The notes beneath the pieces were generated by a model, which saw only the letters and a list, made by a program, of their open reading frames with translations, was not told the origin of the DNA and searched no databases. A stretch of 10,686 nucleotides of DNA. Source: CAYXTC01 sp964479375 (GTDB lineage Bacteria; Patescibacteriota; Minisyncoccia; Minisyncoccales; GWA2-38-27). Shown piece after piece: positions 6,472 through 10,686 of this stretch. Both the position numbers and the translations under genes were made by a program. Location: assembly GCA_964479375.1 (NCBI GenBank), contig CAYZKD010000020.1, positions 1 through 10,686 on the forward strand, read 5' to 3'. The number at the start of each line of letters is the position of its first letter. The first letter of the stretch is position 1.

Positions 6472-6472
6472 T

Positions 6473-6787
6473 ATGTTAGCAGTAATAGAAACAGGGGGAA
6501 AACAATATCTTGCCAAACCCGGCGATAAAATAAAGATAGAAAAGATTAAAGGAGGGGAGGGGGAGAAAGCTGCTTTTAGCAAGGTTTTGTTATTGGAAAA
6601 AAATAAAAAATTGGAGATAGGAAACCCTTATATCAAAGGAGCCAAAGTAGAGGCTAAGATTTTATCTCAGGGGAAGGGGAAGAAGATCACAATCTTAAAA
6701 TACAAACCCAAAACACGCCAGAAATCAAAAAAAGGGCACAGACAGCCCTACACCGAAATCGAGATCACCAGCATTGACAAAGAGTAG
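6473..6787 (+). CDS. rplU: Large ribosomal subunit protein bL21
   Basis: 104 residues, the normal length for bL21, which binds 23S rRNA in the large subunit. MLAVIETGGKQY at the N-terminus is typical, and the C-terminal block around residues 79-100 (KPKTRQKSKKGHRQPYT region) matches the L21 signature. The frame can be extended upstream to 6413 inside rmuC, but the family N-terminus fixes the start at ATG 6473, one base after the rmuC stop, so the two are co-translated. The usual downstream partner rpmA (bL27) is missing here. The last codons hold the -35 of the next gene's promoter. Confidence 0.97.
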   Translation: MLAVIETGGKQYLAKPGDKIKIEKIKGGEGEKAAFSKVLLLEKNKKLEIGNPYIKGAKVEAKILSQGKGKKITILKYKPKTRQKSKKGHRQPYTEIEITSIDKE

Positions 6788-6802
6788 CGATTATGCTACA
6801 CT
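6774..6802 (+). promoter_or_regulatory. Strong promoter of the 104-aa orphan gene
   Basis: Consensus -35 TTGACA (6774-6779) inside the end of rplU, a 17-base spacer, and -10 TACACT (6797-6802) with TG at 6794-6795 (extended -10). Transcription would start near 6809 and give a leader of about 47 bases with AAAGGA at 6844-6849, six bases before ATG. Confidence 0.7.
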
Positions 6803-6812
6803 ATTAATAGTG
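6799..6812. promoter_or_regulatory. 14-bp perfect palindrome over the promoter, operator-like
   Basis: CACTATTAATAGTG reads the same on both strands. It covers the last four bases of the -10 box and the predicted transcription start, the usual place for a repressor dimer. Only one copy is seen in the window. The regulator is not encoded nearby. Confidence 0.5.
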
Positions 6813-6855
6813 CTTTGATAATTAAAAACCTGTTTTCCAAAAGAAAGGAAACGAA

Positions 6856-7170
6856 ATGACATTAACGCAAGAAATCCCCAAGCACGTCCTGGCCTACTGG
6901 AAACTTAAGGAGGCCCAAAACTGTCCGCCGCCTCAGTTCCGGGAGGAGAGATTTCGCTCCAGGCGCACTCGCTTTCTTTATCGAGTAAGAAAAAGAATGC
7001 GAGAGCTCTGGGTCGTTATGTCAGACAGAGAGCGTCAGATGGCAGATCCCCGGCCCGTTCCCCCTCGGAAATCTCGTATTCCGATGGGTTTCGATTTGGA
7101 TAACCAGGCGTCCCAGCCGCCTCCTTATGGAGAAAGACTGGAAATCGGATTTGCTTGGTTGAACGGATGA
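6856..7170 (+). CDS. Arg/Pro-rich small protein of unknown function
   Basis: 104 residues, not recognised. It holds 16 Arg and 12 Pro. The basic stretch at about 29-50 (many Arg, probably helical) could bind nucleic acid or ribosomes, while the C-terminal half is Pro-rich with PPP at 24-26 and 87-89 and looks disordered. A single Cys, no membrane helix, no signal peptide. It has its own strong promoter with a palindrome over it, a Shine-Dalgarno AAAGGA and its own terminator, so it is a separate, probably regulated unit. Ten of the 16 Arg codons are CGN, unlike most neighbours where AGA/AGG dominate, and it is the only gene here that stops with TGA. Both suggest a different history. Confidence is in the gene, not in any role. 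Confidence 0.75.
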   Translation: MTLTQEIPKHVLAYWKLKEAQNCPPPQFREERFRSRRTRFLYRVRKRMRELWVVMSDRERQMADPRPVPPRKSRIPMGFDLDNQASQPPPYGERLEIGFAWLNG

Positions 7171-7178
7171 TTCTCTTC

Positions 7179-7211
7179 AAAAGCCCATTTTATTAAAAGT
7201 GGGCTTTTTTT
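7179..7211. terminator. Terminator shared by the orphan gene and recR
   Basis: AAAAGCCCA (7179-7187) pairs with TGGGCTTTT (7200-7208). The stem can continue with three A-T pairs into the loop, and seven T residues run through 7205-7211 on the plus strand. On the minus strand only four T residues follow the stem, so it should be strong for the plus-strand gene and weaker for recR, which ends at 7210. Confidence 0.88.
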
Positions 7212-7824
7212 ATTTCCTTCCTTCAAAGGCGCTCTCTAGGGTTTCTTCGTCTGCATATTCTAACTCTCCTCCCGTGGGCAGGCCCCTGCCTAATCGGCTT
7301 GTCTTTACTTTTAGATCTTTAACATTTCTCTCTACGTAAAGGGCTGTTGCTTCTCCTTCTGTGGTGGTATCTGTAGCAATAATTATTTCTTTGAAGACTG
7401 TTCTTATGCCGTACTTTTCTGGATTATTTATTCTCTCTCTCAGTTCTTTGATTCTTATTTTCTTCAAATTCTCTTTCCTAAGACTGGAGATAGTTCCTCC
7501 GAGAATGAAATAAAGACCTCCGTATTTCTTTGACTTTTCAACAGAGGCTAAATCCGCCTCTTTTTCCACTATGCAGAGCAGAGAAGTGTTCCTTGCCTTG
7601 TTGCGACAGATGGGACAGAGGGATTCTTTATCCTCGTAGGGATTAAAACAGAAGTTGCAAATCTTTACCTCTTCTTTCAATTGTTTTAGAGATTCTGTTA
7701 CTTTCTTAAAGTCATCTTCGGGAAGGTTTATCAGGTAAAAAACAAATCGGGCAGCAGTTCGCGGCCCGACAGTGGGAAATCTGGTGAAAATATCAATAAC
7801 TTTTTTTATTTTGGGGGAATACAT
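7210..7824 (-). CDS. recR: Recombination mediator protein RecR
   Basis: 204 residues, the usual RecR length (about 200). It acts with RecO (and RecF) to load RecA on SSB-coated single-stranded DNA at gaps. In order: helix-hairpin-helix (about 5-30, FPTVGPRTA), a four-Cys zinc finger (C56, C59, C70, C73), a Toprim domain starting at LLCIVEKEADL, with ATDTTTEGEATA as its acidic loop, and the C-terminal GLPTGGELEY motif. Its ATG directly abuts the dnaB TAG (TAGATG), so translation is coupled; a purine-rich AAGAAGAAGAG lies just upstream. It is transcribed with dnaB and ends at the bidirectional terminator. Confidence 0.97.
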   Translation of the reverse strand: MYSPKIKKVIDIFTRFPTVGPRTAARFVFYLINLPEDDFKKVTESLKQLKEEVKICNFCFNPYEDKESLCPICRNKARNTSLLCIVEKEADLASVEKSKKYGGLYFILGGTISSLRKENLKKIRIKELRERINNPEKYGIRTVFKEIIIATDTTTEGEATALYVERNVKDLKVKTSRLGRGLPTGGELEYADEETLESAFEGRK

Positions 7825-9186
7825 CTATATCTCTTCTTCTTGGGTAATGTATTCTTCCTTGGTTAGACTGCGGAAAGTAGCCCTTTGGTCGTCAAAGTAT
7901 AACTCCGCTTTTCCCACGGGTCCGTTTCTGTGCTTGGCCACAATAATATCTGCTATGTTTTTCCTGCTGGTATCTTCTCTGTATCTGTCCTCTCGGTATA
8001 TAAATAGAACTAGGTCCGCATCCTGCTCTAGAGATCCTGATTCTCTCAGATCTGCCAGCCTTGGGATCTGAGGGATCCTCTGCTCTACCGCCCTTGATAA
8101 CTGCGAGAGGGCCAGGACAGGCACATCAAGCTCTCTGGCCATTGCCTTAAGGGATCTAGATATTTCGGTGACTTGCTGTACTATACTGGTGCTGTCTGAT
8201 CTGGGTTGCATTAACTGGAGATAGTCAACGATTATGAGGCCTAGGCCGTGTCTTGCCTGAAGCCTTCTGGCCATGGCTTTCATTTGTACAATGTTTGGGG
8301 CTGCGGCGTCGTCTACATATATAGGGGCTTCAGAGAGAAGGCCCATAGAATCCTGGATCCTGGTAAAGTCGTCACTGTCTGTTGAAAGCCTTCCCGTTCT
8401 TAATTTCCAAAGGTCGACATTAGACATTGAAGCCAGCAATCTGTCTGTTAACTGGTCTTTGGACATCTCCAGACTAAAAATACCTACGGGAATTTTTTCT
8501 TTAGTGGCAACGTTCGAAGCAACGTTCAAGGCCAGACTGGTTTTTCCCATAGATGGCCTGGAGGCTAAAAGTATGAAATCGGACTTCTGAAGTCCGGAAA
8601 CTATATTATCTAAATTCGCAAAACCTGTAGCCACCCCCCTTATCCCCGTTTTGTTTTTTGAAAGTTTGTCTATTCTTTCAAAGGCTTCTTCCAGGGTATC
8701 TTTTACGGGGACAAACTTTTGGGTTAGGCTTCCCTGGGCTATGCCAAATATTTTTTGTTCTGCTTGGTCAAGAAGCATTTCTACGTCTTTATCCTCTTGG
8801 TATCCCATGGTATTGATTTCTTGGCCGCAAGCGATGAGGTCCCTTAAGATTCTGTTTTTCTGTACGGTTTTAGCATAACTGCTTACGTGGGAAGCGGTAG
8901 GTACAAAATTGATTAGCTCTGTCAGGTAGCTGTTCCCTCCGCACTCTTTTAACTGGCCTTTTTCTTTGAGGGCGGTGGCCACAGACAAAAGGTCAATGGA
9001 TTCTCCTTTCTCAAAAAGACCCAGTATCGCTTCATATGTTGACTGGTGTTTTTTGGAGTAAAAATCCTGTCCGTTCAGAAAATCTGCCACGCGGGAAATG
9101 GCGTTTTTGTCTAACATTAAACAACCCAGTACTGATTTTTCAGCATCTATATTCTGTGGAGGTATTCTATCTCGAGATTGCATCAT
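7825..9186 (-). CDS. dnaB: Replicative DNA helicase DnaB
   Basis: 453 residues, close to the family norm (E. coli 471). It forms the hexamer that unwinds DNA at the fork and recruits primase. An N-terminal domain (about 8-110) and linker precede the RecA-like motor: Walker A RPSMGKTS (210-217, Lys215), Walker B IIVDYLQLM (318-326), SQLSRAVEQR (361-370), RESGSLEQDAD (381-391), and the Arg finger region KHRNGPVG (418-425). No intein or insertion interrupts the motor. Two consecutive ATGs start the frame. A -35/-10 pair in the 35-base gap after cysS predicts transcription start at the ATG itself, and there is no Shine-Dalgarno site. Confidence 0.98.
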   Translation of the reverse strand: MMQSRDRIPPQNIDAEKSVLGCLMLDKNAISRVADFLNGQDFYSKKHQSTYEAILGLFEKGESIDLLSVATALKEKGQLKECGGNSYLTELINFVPTASHVSSYAKTVQKNRILRDLIACGQEINTMGYQEDKDVEMLLDQAEQKIFGIAQGSLTQKFVPVKDTLEEAFERIDKLSKNKTGIRGVATGFANLDNIVSGLQKSDFILLASRPSMGKTSLALNVASNVATKEKIPVGIFSLEMSKDQLTDRLLASMSNVDLWKLRTGRLSTDSDDFTRIQDSMGLLSEAPIYVDDAAAPNIVQMKAMARRLQARHGLGLIIVDYLQLMQPRSDSTSIVQQVTEISRSLKAMARELDVPVLALSQLSRAVEQRIPQIPRLADLRESGSLEQDADLVLFIYREDRYREDTSRKNIADIIVAKHRNGPVGKAELYFDDQRATFRSLTKEEYITQEEEI

Positions 9187-9191
9187 ACTTT

Positions 9192-9220
9192 TTTATAGCA
9201 AATCCCATCGTGGTTGGCAA
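9192..9220 (-). promoter_or_regulatory. Promoter of dnaB-recR, predicted leaderless
   Basis: On the minus strand, TTGCCA (9220-9215, five of six), exactly 17 bases, then TATAAA (9197-9192, five of six). With the hexamer end at -7, +1 falls at 9185-9186, the first bases of the dnaB ATG. The promoter fills nearly the whole gap between cysS and dnaB. Confidence 0.65.
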
Positions 9221-9221
9221 A

Positions 9222-10592
9222 TTAGCCCATTTTTCTTATTTTCGGGCCTTCTTTGGTATCTTCAATTTCAAAGCCCTTTTTTCCAACCTCTTTTCTTACC
9301 TTGTCTGCTTTCTGCCATTCGCCCTTTTGCCTTAATTCCTCTCTCTTTTTTGCTTTCTCTCTTATCTCTTCTGGTATTTTCACGGGCTCTAATTCTTTAA
9401 ATCCAAGCCCGAAAATTTTATCGAATTCTATTAGAGTGTTGTATTTTTCTTCTCCCGAAAGATTTTTGTCTTTTATTAAGTCCCAAGCCAGTGCCAAAGC
9501 CTGAGGCATATTTAGGTCGTCTGAAATTAGTTTTTGGAATTTTCTTTGATATTTATCGGATATCTTTTTTGGAGTTTTATTTAATTCCGACACCTTTTCT
9601 TTCAGATTGTTATAACTGTTCTGAACAGACTGAAGTATCTCCCAAGAAAAAGTGAGTTTTTTTCTGTAATGAGTATTTAGACAAAGATAACGATAGGCGA
9701 GAGAGTTAAATCCTTTTTCTTCCAGGCCCTTTAGGGTGATAATATTTCCTTTTGATTTTCCCATTCGTCCCTTTTTCAAAACCAAAAACTCTCCGTGGAG
9801 CCAGAGGTTGGCCAGTCTTTTTCCGTATCCTGCTTTGGCCTGAGCAATCTCATTTGGATGATGCACTGTTATGTGGTCTATGCCCCCGCAGTGGATGTCT
9901 AAAGGAAGGCCCAGGTTTTTAGCCGCCATTACTACGCATTCTGTATGCCATCCCGGGAAGCCTCTGCCCCAGGGGGAATCCCATTCCATTTGTCTTTTAA
10001 CGCCGGGCTTGGTCAATTTCCAAAGAGCGAAGTCTTCAGGAGTCTTCTTGTCCTCGACTTTTTCTATTCTTGCCCTTGCTTCTCTCGTTTTTTTCTTCTG
10101 AAAAATTTCTCCGTAATCTGGCATTTTGCTTGTGTCAAAGTATACGCCGTCTTCTATGGTATAAGAGAACCCTTTTTTTTCTATGATTTTAATAAGATCG
10201 ATTTGTTCTTTAATGTAGTCTGTAACCTTAGCCCACTTGTCCGGCTTTTTAATATTTAACCTTTCTATGTCTTCCTTGAAGGCCTTAGTATAAAATTCTG
10301 CTATTTCCCATACTGTTTTCTTTTCTCTTTTGGCACCTTTTTCCATTTTGTCTTCTCCTGTGTCTTGATCGGACGTAAGGTGGCCCACATCCGTAATATT
10401 CATTACATGTTTTACTTTGTAATTTTCGTATTCTAAAGATCTTTTGAGAAAATCCTCAAAAATATATGTCCTGAGGTTTCCAATATGGGCGTACCAATAA
10501 ACAGTGGGTCCGCAGGTATAGAGCGAAACCTCTTTGTCTTTTTGGGGTCTGAAAATCTCTTTCTTCCTTGTTAGGGTGTTATAAAACCTCAT
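9222..10592 (-). CDS. cysS: Cysteinyl-tRNA synthetase
   Basis: 456 residues, the usual CysRS length (E. coli 461). It charges tRNA-Cys with cysteine in the cytosol. YTCGPTVYWYAHIGN (25-39) holds the class I HIGH-type motif HIGN and the first zinc ligand C27. The other ligands are C219 (WHTEC), H244 and E248 (HHPNE), matching E. coli C28, C209, H234, E238. The KMSKS loop reads RMGKS (276-280), keeping the second Lys and last Ser. The C-terminal third is Lys/Glu-rich and contains the usual helical anticodon-binding region. An extended -10 just upstream predicts a leaderless mRNA; no Shine-Dalgarno site. dnaB follows in the same direction. Confidence 0.97.
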   Translation of the reverse strand: MRFYNTLTRKKEIFRPQKDKEVSLYTCGPTVYWYAHIGNLRTYIFEDFLKRSLEYENYKVKHVMNITDVGHLTSDQDTGEDKMEKGAKREKKTVWEIAEFYTKAFKEDIERLNIKKPDKWAKVTDYIKEQIDLIKIIEKKGFSYTIEDGVYFDTSKMPDYGEIFQKKKTREARARIEKVEDKKTPEDFALWKLTKPGVKRQMEWDSPWGRGFPGWHTECVVMAAKNLGLPLDIHCGGIDHITVHHPNEIAQAKAGYGKRLANLWLHGEFLVLKKGRMGKSKGNIITLKGLEEKGFNSLAYRYLCLNTHYRKKLTFSWEILQSVQNSYNNLKEKVSELNKTPKKISDKYQRKFQKLISDDLNMPQALALAWDLIKDKNLSGEEKYNTLIEFDKIFGLGFKELEPVKIPEEIREKAKKREELRQKGEWQKADKVRKEVGKKGFEIEDTKEGPKIRKMG

Positions 10593-10598
10593 TATTAT

Positions 10599-10607
10599 AT
10601 TCTATCA
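10599..10607 (-). promoter_or_regulatory. Extended -10 promoter of cysS, predicted leaderless
   Basis: On the minus strand, TGATAGAAT (10607-10599): TAGAAT matches five of six, with the TGn extension. With its last T at -7, +1 is 10592, the A of the cysS ATG. No good -35 is seen. A TATAAT also occurs at 10599-10594 but would start transcription inside the gene. Confidence 0.55.
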
Positions 10608-10637
10608 GATTATTTGAAGGAAAATAAGGGGTTCGTA

Positions 10638-10686
10638 TTAAATCATCTAAAATCTGACTATACGGGTATCGGTTAAATCATTTAAA
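10638..10686 (+). repeat. Pair of 14-base AT-rich direct repeats upstream of cysS
   Basis: TTAAATCATCTAAA (10638-10651) and TTAAATCATTTAAA (10673-10686) differ at one base, with starts 35 bases apart. The second copy contains a palindrome, TTAAAT-C-ATTTAA. They lie 46-94 bases upstream of the cysS start, at the window edge, so the array may continue. Function unknown; regulator sites are possible. Confidence 0.4.

Noticed and set aside
6413..6472. Upstream extension of rplU into rmuC
   Set aside because: bL21 proteins begin with the motif at ATG 6473; the added residues match nothing and overlap rmuC in another frame.
7168..7170. TGA read as glycine (code 25 of some Patescibacteria)
   Set aside because: Readthrough would enter the terminator hairpin, and no conserved gene in the window has an in-frame TGA needing recoding.
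9902..9917. Defect in cysS suggested by the RMGKS variant
   Set aside because: All zinc ligands, the HIGN motif and the functional Lys/Ser of the loop are present and the length is normal; the change is a tolerated variant.

Overview
The window looks like a compact bacterial chromosome segment of Candidate Phyla Radiation (Patescibacteria) type, possibly Parcubacteria-like. This is inferred from moderate GC, Arg codons mostly AGA/AGG, very short intergenic gaps, near-absence of Shine-Dalgarno sites at conserved genes, and a mixed set of core genes (rplU, recR, dnaB, cysS, rmuC) next to ion transporters. The standard code (TGA as stop) fits: no conserved gene is interrupted by TGA, and the one gene ending in TGA runs straight into a terminator. 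No rRNA, tRNA, transposase or CRISPR array is visible, and no gene-free stretch exceeds 300 bases.

Left end (1-528): the 3' part of a gene encoding an almost pure seven-residue repeat protein (consensus G-I-S-G-D-V-S, 14 full copies of a 21-bp unit), closed by a strong rho-independent terminator. Two mutually exclusive hairpins and a promoter follow. The promoter drives a 95-residue protein of tentative DUF1904/tautomerase-like type (529-816), whose stop codon overlaps that of a convergent MscS-type mechanosensitive channel gene (813-1673, minus).

Centre (1674-6787): a divergent promoter region of 81 bp separates mscS from a plus-strand run of four genes. These are a P2-type Ca2+-like P-type ATPase, an overlapping Ca2+/cation antiporter (CaCA) gene, rmuC and rplU. 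The first two probably form a cation efflux unit. Both carry unusual active-site residues: DKTLSLT instead of DKTGTLT in the ATPase, and rearranged acidic ligands in both alpha-repeats of the antiporter.

Right part: a solitary 104-residue Arg/Pro-rich protein of unknown function (6856-7170) has its own good promoter overlapped by a perfect 14-bp palindrome, a proper SD, and a terminator shared with the convergent recR. On the minus strand, cysS, dnaB and recR follow one another. dnaB-recR has its own promoter in the 35-bp gap after cysS, and recR begins directly after the dnaB stop.

A recurring theme is that the first genes of the transcription units (mscS, the ATPase gene, dnaB, cysS and perhaps rmuC) have a -10 box placed so that transcription would start at, or within a base or two of, the start codon, predicting leaderless mRNAs. 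Only the two small uncharacterised genes (529 and 6856) have a leader with a Shine-Dalgarno site. I see no clear multi-gene defence or mobile system. The most unusual items are the heptapeptide-repeat protein, the variant ATPase/antiporter pair, the leaderless promoter architecture and the operator-controlled orphan gene.
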